From: Beverwykella pulmonaria | Lineage: Eukaryota > Ascomycota > Dothideomycetes > Pleosporales > Melanommataceae | Length of the DNA stretch: 64,000 nucleotides | Reading direction: 5' to 3' | NCBI GenBank assembly: GCA_001599595.1 | Contig: BCHH01000009.1 | Span: 608,099-672,098, forward strand | In this document: positions 24,328 to 36,710 of the stretch, in pieces | How positions within the stretch are numbered: position 1 is the stretch's first letter | How the letters are laid out: each line of letters opens with the position of its first letter | Notes under the pieces: model-generated | What the model was told of the DNA's origin: nothing | What the model saw: the letters and a program-made list of their open reading frames with translations, nothing else | Databases searched by the model: none | Program-made: the position numbers and the translations under genes

Positions 24328-27027
24328 GTACTCGAGTCGTTCTGAGGAACTTTTCGTTAGTAACTTATAGTAACGTTAGAACGTAGCAAACTAAGATCAA
24401 CATGTTTACCTACTTGCTTGATATGCATAACCCTACATACGAAAATGATATTCTTTTCATGAAATATTGCATATGACAGCAGTTCATTAAGTGTACTGCG
24501 TTTTTACATATGTACCCTTTATGAAATGGGTCTTGTATTATGGGCACCATTTCTTACTGGATAATGTAGCCTCTAATTAATTTTCTGATATCTCCGTACG
24601 GTAGATATCAATATACAGATACTAACTCGTTTAATAAAAGTCTGCTGGTCTCATGTGTGTCAAAGGCCTAACCACAGAATCAAAACCCTGCTAGATCCCA
24701 ATACTTGAATCCAGTATTTATGGAAACAAGAATCTCTTCATCCCTCAGGTCTTGAACATTGCAAACCTCGAATTCCACAATGTAGCTAGTAAAGAATTTC
24801 AGCCTTTTAACATGGTGAATTCGAGGTAAATACCTTTACCACTTCTGTTCTTACTCATGTCATATGCAGTTTCGTAGGGCGATGTTTCTTAGATGAATGC
24901 CACAGTTCCATATTGATATAATGCGTCCATTAATCATAAGCCCCAGGACAGATCGAAACCCCGCTTACACCAATGCAGTCTTGAAAGAATCGCGAGTCTC
25001 ATTCCTCTTAGTTAAGCTCAATTTCCAATACCATCTATATGATACCATTCCCCGGGATCTTCGTTATGTGAATAAGGGGGTGTAATCACAGACTACTTCA
25101 TCCTCATGCATAACCCGACGCGCGATTCTCTCTGAGACATCTAGATAACAGGGGGTGCTCTTGCATTGGTAGAAGCTATGGTGATGAAATTCGATTACCT
25201 TGTCGAATGTGTCTTGGATTTCACAGGTGGGCTGAGTGTATAGGCCCAAGCCTTGTTGAAGAGAATCAAGTGTTGATTTTAGGGTCTGAGAATCCAGCAA
25301 CGGCTCTAGGTCTCTTCGGTAGCCTCAGGTCAATACTTGCTACCCGCAAATTGTCTTCTCGGCTGCCTTCGCGTTGTCATCATTTCTATGATACATAGAA
25401 CGGCCATGGTAGATACTGACTAAATTTTGACCTTAATGGCCCTTCCTCAATGTGACTGTATTTCCATGATGGGTATTCTTGACATACGGCGGTGATAATT
25501 CACGTTGCTTCAAATGGGCCGCATATCTGCTGCAGCTTAACTTGCGACAGTGCCTCCTTTATCTTCCAGCATGAACCGTCTGAGAAACAACGTTCGTCCC
25601 CAAATTTGGAGAGAGTATAGGCCGGATTAGGGTTATATTGATAGTAATCGTGCGCATTAATTGATCACGGCGATGGAGTGTATTTGGTGTTGGACTCTTG
25701 TAAAGCAACCGCAGAGGCAGAAGAGGCATTGGGCGCGATATGAGGTGAGACAGGCCTGGAGAAATAAGATTAGTCGATGACAGTATCAAACCGTTCGCAG
25801 GAGTTGTGCTTTCTGTATCCCAGATATTTTGGTGAGCATGCAAGCCACTTCTTAACTACTCTTTTGTAGTCCCACTCCATTTCTTTAAACATACACCACC
25901 ACCAAATACCAGCACCACAAGCAACAATGCCGAACTTCATCCACAGTCTCGCTCTATTGAACCCTAATGGGGCATTTAACTGTGTATTACCCAACATGGT
26001 CATCAGTGCTGAGGGAATGAGGAGCAGACGCGAGAGCACGTCTCATGACAGCTTCCAAGGTCACTTGTCTCAGTGGGAGACATTCGCGGATGAGGTTGTC
26101 CATTTCTATGCATCTTTGGAGCTCTAAAACGCACTTACTAGGTATGTCAACGTGTCCACTGAGATGCACCGCGAGGCATGTGAAAATTTAGCCCCGATTT
26201 CACGGCAGAACTCGTCGAAATCGGAACAGATTGTAGTATGCTTGGTTGAATTCATCAGAATGTTATCTCAAATACATAATTGCTATTGATAAGTCGTGGG
26301 ACCCAACCCACTGAACTGCGGAAGATATCAGAGTTATGATGCTAACCCTGCCAAAGGATTTTGAGGCTATTTCACTCTATCACTGAAAGACTATGGTCCC
26401 CATTCGCCTTCTGGGTTCCTACTGACGGATTGAAGGATCCACGTACTTGCATTGTGGACTTGTTCATGGCAACATATCGTTCAAGGAGCACTCAGATAAG
26501 GAGGCTTTCAGTACGTAAACTAAAAAGCAGCTCGAATTCAAAGAGTCAGGAGTGAAATATTACGCATATGAATGATGACTGAAGCGACAAAAGTCTACGG
26601 GGGGAATCACAGCTTTGCTTGGCCAGAGATGTTTATGTAACGTTAATGTCCTTAGTTAGGTGTACCTTCCCACCTCACTATCACTGCTCACATCGCGTAG
26701 GCAAACACTTACAGAATTATCCTAGTTGATTATGTGGACAATAGCACCGATAGAAAACAAAATTTTGCCCCCGTCATTGTTTCGACAATCCAGTAAAAAA
26801 TATTGAATTAGTTAATAAAACCAAACCAGGCTTTTGCATCGCAACTTTAATTAGTCTATTTGATTGCAGCCTTTGGCTGGAACGACAAGGATTGAAGCTT
26901 CTGACTGGAAGGACAGGGTACGTGCCCCTATCAATAGTGCTTTCCTACCCCATTTATCTTAATGCAGTTTCCATCTCGCCTGGCAGCGTGAAAAATACTG
27001 ATAGAGTCGCTCTTCCTTTCTCAAAAG
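24328..27027. other. 2.7 kb AT-richer stretch with no supported gene
   Basis: Many TA steps and stops in all frames. Two minus-strand frames (25064-25300 and 25770-26039) look partly protein-like, the latter with a hydrophobic GIVACGAGIWWWCMF segment, but neither has a recognisable family or splice partner. They may be relics. Confidence 0.4.
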
Positions 27028-28192
27028 ATGCTTGAGGAAGCCACTATGTCTAGGACGCTCACCAACCACTCACCCACTCCCATCTCGCAACTTCATACCC
27101 ACGCATCTCTCTCATCACAAATATTAATGCTAGACGGCGCAATGGATACTCCACCACCAAAACCAAACACCAGCCTCCAAGACCCTCGCCACACCATCTC
27201 ACAACCACCGCCTTCCCTCCTGTGCGACCTGCGGCGCGAAACTGTGCTAAAACATCTAAACAAAGACTCGAGCCGCTGGTTCCTCGGCGACCTGGAAGCA
27301 TGGTGCACATTTGAGCGCGAGGTTATCGAGTTCCTTATTTAGAGGAAGTGCAGGGTGGCTATGCTCGGTGCAAGAGCAGCAGTTCTAATGGAGCGGCCGC
27401 CTCCACGACAGCGTCGAACGGGAGCGAGGCCAAGACATTGTACCAGACTTAGAGTTCCTCCGCTCCTTCTTTAAACAGAATGATCTCACACCAGTAGTAT
27501 CGACTGCGCAAGTACTCTTCGGTCAAAGGCAGGAGAACGCATCTCCCCCAACACAGAAAGACTTCAAAATTGTAGACGGGAGGTGGAACACTTCCATCAA
27601 GATCTTTAAGTTCCACTTCATCCTGCGAGTTGCCACATCTTACTTCAACGAAGAATGGATGAACGTTGAGAGCGGTGCGCAGATGGTCGGACATATAGAC
27701 TTTCTGGGCGGTAGAACAAACGCGATTTCGACGGCGCTGGAAGATCCTCAATCATTGAAATGAGGAGGGTTGAAGAGTATTCTGGGCCAGTCTCTTTCTG
27801 CCACATGACTGAATAATGCTGACATGAGAGATGATACGCGAAATCGCATACTTCATGCTCCTCTCTGGCTTCCGCTACAGCTTTTTCACTTACTATGACG
27901 AAACGGTCTTCCTGCGCATGCACATTGGACCAAGCACCGACGACCCCATTCAAACTTCCACAACTCCTCTTCTCTAAGTAATCAAGTACACTGATGCATT
28001 CGACAATTCCTCGGAATCCCCAAAAGTCTCACTCCGACTAGTGATGCTGTATCTGTTCAAGCTAGCGATCGAGAATGGATGGCCGTTCCAAAATTATCAT
28101 GTCAATCCGCTTGGGTACACGACAGTGTTGGCATTTGCCAGCGATCTGGTGCCTCGGGAGAAGCAGCTCGCTCCTGAGGAGGAGTTATCATG
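27028..28192 (+). pseudogene. Relic of a large fungal protein, family uncertain
   Basis: Plus-strand coding texture in several frames: RRETVLKHLNKDSSRWFLGD up to TAG 27340-27342; after a frame change LEFLRSFFKQNDLTPVVSTA and YFNEEWMNVESGAQMVGHID to a TGA near 27760; then IREIAYFMLLSGFRYSFFTY and YDETVFLRMH to a TAA near 27976; finally VSLRLVMLYLFKLAIENGWP. The pattern of a polymerisable-looking strand, a 'TYDETVFLR' stretch and a helical C-terminus resembles fungal proteins associated with FunK1-type kinases. That link is a guess from memory. At least three stops and one frame change make it a pseudogene. Confidence 0.55.
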
Positions 28193-29049
28193 AGACGGGA
28201 GAAAAGGAGACTTGGGAGCTAAAGTTTGTCATTTAGATATTGTTTTTGGCCTTTGGCTTGCACGGTCAATGGGAGGGTTCAGGTTCTCGATCTTTGACAC
28301 TTGGCTTAGAGGCTGGATTTATTCGTGATGGCTTACTATGGTTAGGGATAGTGAGTAGTATTTTATTTTACATAGCAGTCACTCAATTGTCATTTTCGCT
28401 GGACTTGCCAAATAGTGAACTAATCATAGCCGTATCGCCAGTGTTGTCTTTGAGTTAAAAATTAAGCCACAGTGAGGTTGCCCCATACAGGAAGGAAAAC
28501 GCAGAATGCACATTGCTTGCGCGGCTGTCAATATGTAATGTCTTGGATGACCAAGAAGGAAGAAACGGAAAAGGCCACTACTCCAGATAGGAAAGCGCAT
28601 TAGCGCAGACTTGACTCGGAGAAAAATCTGTTCCTTCGCCAGTGGCCATGCATGAAGCTAATGATAAGGCTCGTCCCGCACTAATGCAGAACATGCAATC
28701 TATTGCCCAAAGGAGTGGTTCACGTGATCGCGTGTGAACGTCATCTTATCTTTGGATCCGGCGAGAATAAGAATTCTTTCTGTTGTAATGTCACTGCAGT
28801 CCGTTCAGTTCCGTCTACGATAAGCTCTGGAATGGGCTTGATGTGACATATTACGATGGAAGTTAGCTAATCGTATGGGCTCTCTAATGCATTAGAGACA
28901 GGTCTATCTGCGAAACTCGTAGAGGGCATCTATCCAAATACCCTATATGTTGCTTCCCAACTCTAACGCAAATCGTAAAGCACGCATTCTTGGTGGGTAA
29001 ATTGTTTCTAACAGTATATTACATTTTAGTGTTACTCAAATTGAGGTTC
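28193..29049. other. 857 bp intergenic, nothing recognised
   Basis: AT-richer stretch between the relic and the 3' end of the permease gene. Confidence 0.35.
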
Positions 29050-30823
29050 TCATATCTTCCCCAAGTGGTGGAATATTTCCGGCCCGGGGTACTTCGAACT
29101 ACCGTGTATGAACCACCATATCGCAGTCAAAAAGGTAACACCAACGAGAATGACGCTGTTATAGTTCATGCCTTGTACGGTTATGGGCTTTCCATATGCT
29201 GTATTGCTGTTAGTAGTTTTCTTTCAGCGAGTTGAAATAAAGAGACTTACGGAAGCAGTACATGATATCAAAGAAAATAATGAGCAAAACAGCAAGCCCA
29301 TTCACAAAATATCCGGCAGAGCCCAAATGGAAAGGTCCTTTTGGTACGTTCTTCCGTCCAGTAAAGATATTAGGCGCAATAGCAAGCGCATACGACACTG
29401 ATGTCAGGATGATGAAAGAGCCTGCAAGATCCGAAAATGCGACTTTGCTACCTAATGGAATGGCTCCTAGGCCAAGCGAGATGATGACGCAGAGGAGTGT
29501 GGCGGGTATGGGACAGCTGAGTCCCTCATTGACGTTGGAGAAGATTTTGTGGAACGGAGTTGCGTTGTCGCGAGCGAGAGCCCACCAGATGCGTGAGCAG
29601 GTTAGAAGCGTGCCAACCAGACAGATCAGGAGAGAGAGCAGAACGATCATGAGGAGGCAGAACGCTCCACCTTTGGTTCCTGTGGCCTGTGCGTAGATAG
29701 TTGCGAGAGGAAAGCCGCCGGCAGTGACTGCATCGAGGTCGGAGATGGAATAGAAGAGGGAAATTCCGAAGAGGAAAGCAGCTGCGATGCATGTTAGCGT
29801 TCAGGATAGTCTGTCACCGTTGCTGAAACTTACTTATGAAACCAAGGCCAACCTGAGCGAAGATACCCTTAGGTAAGTCTACACTTGGATTGGGTAGTTC
29901 CTCTGCCAAGTGTGTAATAGCGTCAACTGTGCCGATTGTGAAAGCACCATTCAGAACTCCAGTAAGGAACGCTACTCCATTTCCCCAGCCTGTGATGTTG
30001 ACGAAATCTTTCCAAACAAATGAGTGGCTTGCGTGAACATCCGGCATCGCAGCAAGGACAATGACCGTGACCAGTCCTCCCAATATGACAAGAGTTAGTC
30101 CAGTATGTTGAAGGACGGGGATCGTTCCATTTGCGAAGACGACCACAGCAGTGACGAGCAAAGTAATCAAGATGTAGGCGACATATACGTGCCATGCCTG
30201 GATTACTAAGTCCGGATGGATAACCGCGTACATTTCAACCGCGACGTTTGCAGAAATTTGTGTGATAGAGGCAAAATCAAACAGCCATCCAAAGAAGTTG
30301 AGCGATCCGGTGAAGAATCCGATGACGCGTCCGTATTTGATGCCAGGGGTAAGTGACGCGTAGTGGTATACACCACCAGCTGATGGGATAGCGGATGCAA
30401 GCTGAAGGTGATGATTTAGCAATTGGGTTTTCGTAAATGTTTAGAACGCTCACCTCTGCTATACACGCCGCAACAACAGCGTAGTAACTGCATGCTACGA
30501 TCAATTCGTAGAGCACACCAGGAGGTCCACCATTGGCTATAGATCGTTAGCATAACAATTCTATGAGACCGTGGCATCAAAGCAAGAAACGTACCAATAG
30601 CAATAGATACTGAGCCACCCAGGGCAATCCACGCGTTGTCGATATTCAACGCCAGTCCGCATATTCCAAGCAGACCGTACTGCCGCTTCAGCTGATCTCT
30701 ATGACCCGACACATTCGTAACTTCGCCCGCCTCGTCACTGGATACCCTTTCCAATCCTCGATCATATTCTTCCTCGGGTCCTGCCTTCTCAGCTACTTTG
30801 GTTGACGAATCGTTCGAGGCCAT
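29050..30823 (-). CDS. APC-superfamily permease, choline/GABA/amino-acid transporter (HNM1-like)
   Basis: Model complement(join(29050..29198, 29251..29781, 29834..30401, 30454..30536, 30595..30823)), 519 aa, four introns of 52-58 bp, all GT-AG and in frame. The soluble acidic N-terminus leads into QYGLLGICGLALNIDNAWIA; then come ANGGPPGVLYELIVACSYY, ASAIPSAGGVYHYAS (the conserved IPSAGG of the family), GSLNFFGWLFDFAS, LTGVLNGAFTIGTVDAITHL and AEELPNPSVDLP. The C-terminus reads MNYNSVILVGVTFLTAIWW followed by IHGSSKYPGP. About 12 spans are expected, with length typical of the family. It would take up choline, GABA or another amine at the plasma membrane; the substrate is not predictable. It is the only intact gene in an AT-rich relic block. 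An in-frame extension upstream of 30823 lacks an ATG. Confidence 0.92.
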
Positions 30824-32044
30824 GATCGATGTTTTTCCGTATGCAGGCCGTGCAATACAGAGGAAACCGCGGTGTCCCAAGTCTTTTATAGGCCGCGTCG
30901 ACGCGCCAACACAATTGTTCCACTTCTAGCCAACAGAAAGACTAAATACAACGTTGAAGGATCCAACAGCACAAGAACAACGTAGGAAGCGCTATTCGCC
31001 AAGCTAACGGCGTGCAGCTAAAGGTGAATTGGAGAACAAGCAACAGGTAGAAAAGGGCCTTAGCCACTCATATAGCCATTTTCAGATAACGTGCGACGAG
31101 CAGCTATGTGAACCGGGCTTATGTTTTCTTATCTCTGAAATTCGCATTTACCTAAGCGCTATGGCCACTGCATGCCTGCTTAGTGCCAAGCATCGTGGGG
31201 TTTTCAGCCGGGATCACAAAATCTTCAGCATCGGGTCCACTCAGCTGCATACTATCTCTTGCATTTCATACGTTTTGCGTCGTGTCGCGAACAGCTCATT
31301 GCGTGTTCTTGCGATGCCATTTCATGACAGGCTGGTGTCGTCTGGATCCATTTGCCTATGTCACTCTTCGGGCACTACTGCCCGTTATCAAAATCCAAGG
31401 GAGGGACCCACCGCACTGACAAAATTTGTATGGAAAGTTTTCGATTGTACTGAAGAGCACTAACACTCGCGTCAACCCGTTCATGAAGGCTCCTTGTCCT
31501 TCCGGGTGTAACAATTGCACGTCATGCGCCTAGTCTTGCCATTGAAGGCCTTCATGCGATTTGAAATTAACCGCACGCTGTTGTCCCCAGATTCTTTGGG
31601 TGGGATGCAAGCGATCCCGTAACAGCGGGCACCAGATTAGTGACATTCCGTTTTCGGGAAATCTCACGAATCGTTCGCGAGCATTTTTGCGCGTGGCGTG
31701 AAGCTTCCGCCCATGGACATTGGTTTTGGACCACTCAATGGCAGCGGAGAGATAGCGTGGGATGCCATCCCTCTCTTTGGTTGTCGCGAGATTTGGCTGG
31801 TCTGTCGCAAGACCATCCATGGGTAAGTCGGAATCGTATGGTCCGTGCATATTAACCATCACGTGCACCCGGGATGTATCCACCCCGGATCTCACCCACG
31901 TGGCACGTTCACGATAGTAAAAGAAATTTCAAAATAAGGACCTTGCAATCCCTTCCTATTGCTAACATGCCCCTGTCGGTAGCTGAATCTTTCCTTATAG
32001 GGTGAACCACTGGATTGACCTACCTTCTCAAAAACGACGTACAA
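30824..32044. other. 1.2 kb intergenic with a repeat fragment
   Basis: Begins with the permease promoter. Contains a fragment of the dispersed inverted-repeat element at 31405-31492. A 121-codon minus-strand open frame at 31530-31895 has no recognisable motif. Confidence 0.4.
31405..31492 (+). mobile_element. Right-end fragment of a short TIR element (copy 1 of 3)
   Basis: Almost identical to 48832-48920: both read GACCCACCGCACTGACAAAA onward, then TTTGTATGGAAAGTTTTCGA and ACTCGCGTCA.CCCGTTCATG. The complement of its end (CCTTCATGAACGGGTTGACG) is the terminal inverted repeat of the family. No left end was found upstream, so this is a truncated copy. Confidence 0.7.
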
Positions 32045-32341
32045 ATGGACTGCACCGCAATCCGCAAGAACAACCACGTCGCCCACACTGTATCAACAGT
32101 CAGTATAACGCTCGCAGTCATCCTCCTAGTTGGTTCGATTCTCAGTCTGCATATTGTTACTAGTTTAAAGGCAAAACTTGGGTAAGTGGCAATGTATACG
32201 CTGCTTGTCGCGCTAAGTGTTGCACTGTTGACGAGTGCGAGGAGGGTGGAGGTGTTTGCTGCTACTGCCGCGTATGCGGCTGTCTTGGCTGTGTTTGTTT
32301 CTATGGACCAAGGTGGGTTAAGGGGCGAGCAGTGTTTGATT
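32045..32341 (+). pseudogene. DUF6594 C-terminal membrane domain, interrupted by a stop
   Basis: The frame from 32045 has a hydrophobic segment (VSTVSITLAVILLVGSILSL) ending SLKAKLG, then TAA at 32183-32185. It continues in the same frame with VAMYTLLVALSVALLTSARR and VEVFAATAAYAAVLAVFVS. Paired spans joined by a short linker, with an AR(R)xEVFAATAAYAAVL motif, are typical of the end of fungal DUF6594 proteins. The sequence GGGTAAGTGG over the stop also looks like a splice donor, but family sequence resumes at once, so a nonsense change is more likely. The N-terminal part of the family is not visible upstream. Confidence 0.7.
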
Positions 32342-35300
32342 CAGTTGGAGACTGGTGTTTTTAGAACGATCAAATTGTCCAAGCTAAAAGGATTAGTCTC
32401 ATTGATATGTATGCCAATAAAAAGCCATTTGAAAGAGAATAAAACGTGGGCGATAGTAAAGATGCAAACTACCCATTCAAGTCACAGGTTAAAGAGGTGG
32501 GTGCGTCAGACACCTGGATGATTGAAAGATATCGCTTAGGACTTTAAAATGAGAAAATAGCACATTCGCATTTATGTTTCTTTGGCGCCACTTTCGTTTC
32601 CGCCATCCATATTTTTACATTTCTTTTTCTCCAGGAGCATAAACTATGGAGTTTCGATTCCATTCACCGCCTTAGATTTTGAGCATAGTTCACCCGAATT
32701 CTCTCGTGCATTTCTCTCAATCAAGTAGCCAACTCATCAGGCGTAACCAACTTCGAACAATGAGTATACAGCAATTAAATGTTGCATTGTCAGAGAACAA
32801 TGTGGGTTAAGCGGCAGAAACACAATTTTTTGGGTTTAATAGAACCGCAGACATCCCCAATCCTGCATATCATATTACTTCGCTGTTTCGTTATACATGC
32901 CAAGCTACGTTACAACCCTGACAGGAAATTTTCTTCTATTCTATTTAAAGCTTGATCTTTAAAACGGAGCCATGATCTTCCATGGTAGTAGCACCAAAGC
33001 CAGAAGCGGTAGGGTAACTCATAGATTGTATTAAGGACACCAAGACGGCTTGTACTTGCGACGAACATCGGCCAGAAGTATGCAAGTGAGAGTTTGAGCA
33101 CTCAAATATCGATGTAGGATGCACGAACAAGGAACCCAGATCAAATATGTCGTATGGGAGCAGCGAATCTTTACATGTATCCCACGTCATTTGGTTGATC
33201 GGAAGGCGAACTCTGAAATTCCAAAGAGTACCGTCAAAGGTTTTGGGAGCTGATGCGCAAAGAATCAAATTGGGACGAGAACGTCCCTTGGAAGAAGGTA
33301 TACTCTTTAGCCTTGACTCAGTCGACGCTCCACAATGGGTGTGAGTTACAGACATGGAATGCATCTTACAGATTTTTTAATGCCATATTCTTCTTCAGAT
33401 CCTTGACGTTCAGGTTCGTTTGGCGGCATGAATTGGAGTGCCGGATTCGGAAGCAGAACCATTGAGAGACTTGGCACTCTTCTCCATGAGGCGTTACGTT
33501 ACTACTATGAGTGCCGTACCTGCTGCGCTTTTCCGACGTATAATATCAATGTGGAAGCAGGCCATAGTACCGCCTTTTAGATGACAGCAACAACATTAGA
33601 GGAAACGGTAGTGAAATTTTTGAACCGCAGCTGTATATCTCAGAATCAAGGGTATCTTTATGACTAAGACCACACCCAAGCTCTTCCCAGCGAGCACGGT
33701 CTGGAGCGGTAGCAGTGGTTAATGTCTTTATAGGACTTCGGGAAGTAAAGGCATCCTCTCTTGAAAATATAGACAATGTCAGTACACTAACGAGAGCGGA
33801 CTATTCAGGATATCATCATCCTTCTTTCCTTCCACCTCGTGTGTAACTCCGCCCATTCATAGTTTCTTCAACTGCCCTTCAAATATTGCCTATAAGTCCG
33901 GCCATCATGAGCACGAACGTGAAGTCACGTCGAGTCCTCCCAAACTTGGTGAAACATGAACAAGTGAATAGAACCACAGTCTCCTCAACTACCCCTCGAA
34001 CGTTGCTCACCTATTTTGTAAGTCCTTCGCACTGACGTAAAGTCATACTGAATCTTTCAAAACCGAGTGAAAAGAGGAAACAAATGAACAGAACATAACA
34101 CCTCTTTAGATGCTAACTGCACTTGAGTCCCTTACTAGTGTTTCGAGAATGTCTGAGTCGCCCTTCAACCCTTATACTTTCCTCATTGTTGCACAAATAG
34201 TGAGCCATACTAAACAGTTAACAACCAGACTCGGCGCACCGTAACCACAATTATGAGCCACACCTCCTAGAAGTCTCAGGTTGAATCAGGTAGGCTCTGC
34301 CAGCTCATCCTGTTTGCATACCGGCCTATTTCCGCGTTTTGCCCCTCAACTCCATCACCTCTACTAGCCGAGCTCATGCACCTCCCTCGTTCTCAGGCAC
34401 TGCACGCATAAGCATTCTGTATCAACTATCTCGTAAATATCGCTCTCAAGTTAAGTCTTTGACTAATATCCTCGGTACCCAAGACTAGATCACAACTACT
34501 GTTTACAGTACGGTAACGACTTAGGATGCGTCAGCTTGAGATCTTCTAGAACGGCAAGAACAACTAGGGAAATGAGGAAGATAAGAATAAAGACCCTCTG
34601 GCGAAAAATTAACAGCTGATGTTGAACCATCAAATTTCCAAAGTCTCCTTCTTCAACCTGGCTGAGACCTATTCTGCATGAACATCTTGTGGCTATGGTC
34701 AAAACGACCGAGACCGAATGCACGTAGGAGAAATATCAACCCCAACTGTGCAAGTGCAAACACGAGCGTCTCAGGATTTCGGTAGCTGCATAGGTCAGAA
34801 TTCCCGCTCCACACCGATCAAAGCAGAAATATAAAGCGGCACATCTCGCTAGAGCAGCAATACCAAATGTTGATTGGGCTTTTGTAGATCTTGACATGGA
34901 ATAGTAGACTCCCGTTGTAGAATTTAGGAGTATCATGAACGGAACGCCAAAGAGAATAGCATGCTGACTAGTTTGGGTGCTGAAAATTGTCCGAGACAGT
35001 GTTAGTGGCAGAGATGAAGAGTTTGCTAAATCTTTATAATCGCCTGTTTTTCTTTGGAGCCGTAGACGGCAAATTCTCTTGAGCGGGTTGCGAGGCTAGG
35101 CTACTTAGGCGATTTCACACCGAAGGCTTGCTTTCTCAAATCACAATACATTGTACACTCACCAACAAGGTGGAGGGGTTAGCAGGATACAATGGAAAGA
35201 CTATTGACAGACTTGGTAGTGCTCTCCAAGAGACTCAGTATGTCATGCTAGTAATAGTTACAATGTTTTTGAGGGCTCTAGGTACATATAAATGAGCTAT

Positions 35301-36175
35301 TGTGGTGTGATACACAAGTATTTGTGTTAATCGTATTGTAACGTGTCAAAAAATTGCACACACAAGACAGCGTAGATTGCGGATGAGCCTGAGGCACCGA
35401 GAACGACACAAATCGCCGTATTTGGGATGGCACCGTTTAAATCATGAGTTGTAGTCATATAAGATGGTATCTAGATTCTGTACACCATTCATGGCGAGAT
35501 GATAGAAAACTGCGGCGAAACTGAACTTTCAAGTGCTATTTTGTCACATCAACCTAATACGTATAGGCAACTTGGCACACCTTGATATAATTTCAACTTG
35601 TCCCCAAGGCATCGAAGATGATAAGAGTTTTCTGATATGGAAGATGGCTGATAGCGTGCTGGTGAGACATTTTGAAGAGAACGTGCCCGTTCTACAAATG
35701 CATAGATTTGGAGGTAAGGTTGAATATCTGAGTAATTCCATTTACTACCTACTCTCGCGCCGTGGTGCTCAAAAGCCCCATGTCAATAGATTTATCTCAG
35801 TTGCATAGAATGCAATCTGGAACGTCGAGCGGAACAGCCAGTGGTAATGCTAAAGCGTTTGCCACTCCGGTATGTAGGCAAGTACAAACATGCCGGAGAA
35901 GCATCATACCAGTGACGAGTACCACATACCCGAGACGCAAACGGGGATCGCGAATGCGATCGGCTGAAGCGGCATCCTACAGGTAGCTCGTGGTAAGTTT
36001 AGGGATGCAAGCGAGACTTTGTAAATCAGAGGTGAGTATAGGGTAAGAAGGTAGAATATAAAGGCGATGTTCCCAGCAATCCATCATACCATAATGAGGT
36101 GCGCGTCCGCTAGTCGCGGGATCTAGATGAACGACAAGTCAAGCCACCGGAAGAATCGCCAGCTAATTAAGCAGA
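32342..36175. other. 3.8 kb AT-richer gene-empty stretch
   Basis: Stops are frequent in all frames; no domain is visible in the short open frames (such as 32945-33364 - or 35533-35808 +). It contains an imperfect ~117 bp tandem duplication at 33861-34095. Probably old, mutated repeat DNA. Confidence 0.4.
33861..34095. repeat. Imperfect tandem duplication, unit about 117 bp
   Basis: Units 33861-33977 and 33978-34095 align along their length: CTTCAACTGCCCTTCAAATA against CCTCAACTACCCCTCGAACG, then TATAAGTCC against TGTAAGTCC, AAAGTCA-like segments, and GTGAATAGAACC against ATGAACAGAACA. Many differences are C/T or G/A. A weaker third copy may follow near 34,140-34,200. Confidence 0.6.
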
Positions 36176-36612
36176 AGAGGGGGAACTTGAGCGCCCAGGC
36201 AGACGACCCCCTGAGCGTCAAGTGGTACGTCCGGACTCAGATTCGAGTCTAGATTCAAACTTAGATTCATACAATAATTCAACTTCTCGTTCCACCTTGT
36301 CGAATAGGACCCCTGATACGATTACCTCTTCAGCGTCCAGGTCGTAATCCAGATAGATATGCACTTCCATATGCACTTCAGCATGCACTCAATCATTCGA
36401 CTCAACGTCCGCTTCCACAACCACTTGCACCTGCAATTCAAGCCCAGATCTATCATCGAAACCGAGTCAACGAAGGCGTACTACCTAAAACTCGAGCTAA
36501 AAACGAGAAGAAGAAATTGAACCAATTGGTCCGGCCTAGGTTGTTCTGCAGCACATGCACATGCCCCGACTGTGCGCCCCGGAGGTATGGTGGTCACTCC
36601 CATTCCCGACCG
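36176..36612 (+). pseudogene. Unrecognised coding-like relic with Ser/Asp-rich and Cys-containing parts
   Basis: One frame reads RRPPERQVVRPDSDSSLDSN and on to SSASRS before a stop at about 36346-36348. An overlapping frame reads LPLQRPGRNPDRYALPYALQ, through NQLVRPRLFCSTCTCPDCAP to HSHSRP and a stop near 36612. The switch suggests a frameshift in one former reading frame. The CSTCTCPDC cluster might have bound zinc. I do not recognise the family, and it could be the N-terminal part of the following SprT-like relic or independent. Confidence 0.35.
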
Positions 36613-36710
36613 TAAGAAGTCGGCCATCGTGACCAACCCGGGGAGCGGCCTACGCTTCTTTCTGACCTAGAAACGGAAGCATACGAGACGTTCCATTGGC
36701 AGACACGACG

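Noticed and set aside
21723..26039. Apparent similarity between minus-strand frames at 21723-21929 and 25770-26039 (both with a GAGI segment)
   Set aside because: Only a few shared residues and no nucleotide similarity; not enough for a common origin.
31530..31895. Minus-strand 121-codon open frame
   Set aside because: No motif, no splice extension, and lies in relic DNA next to a repeat fragment.
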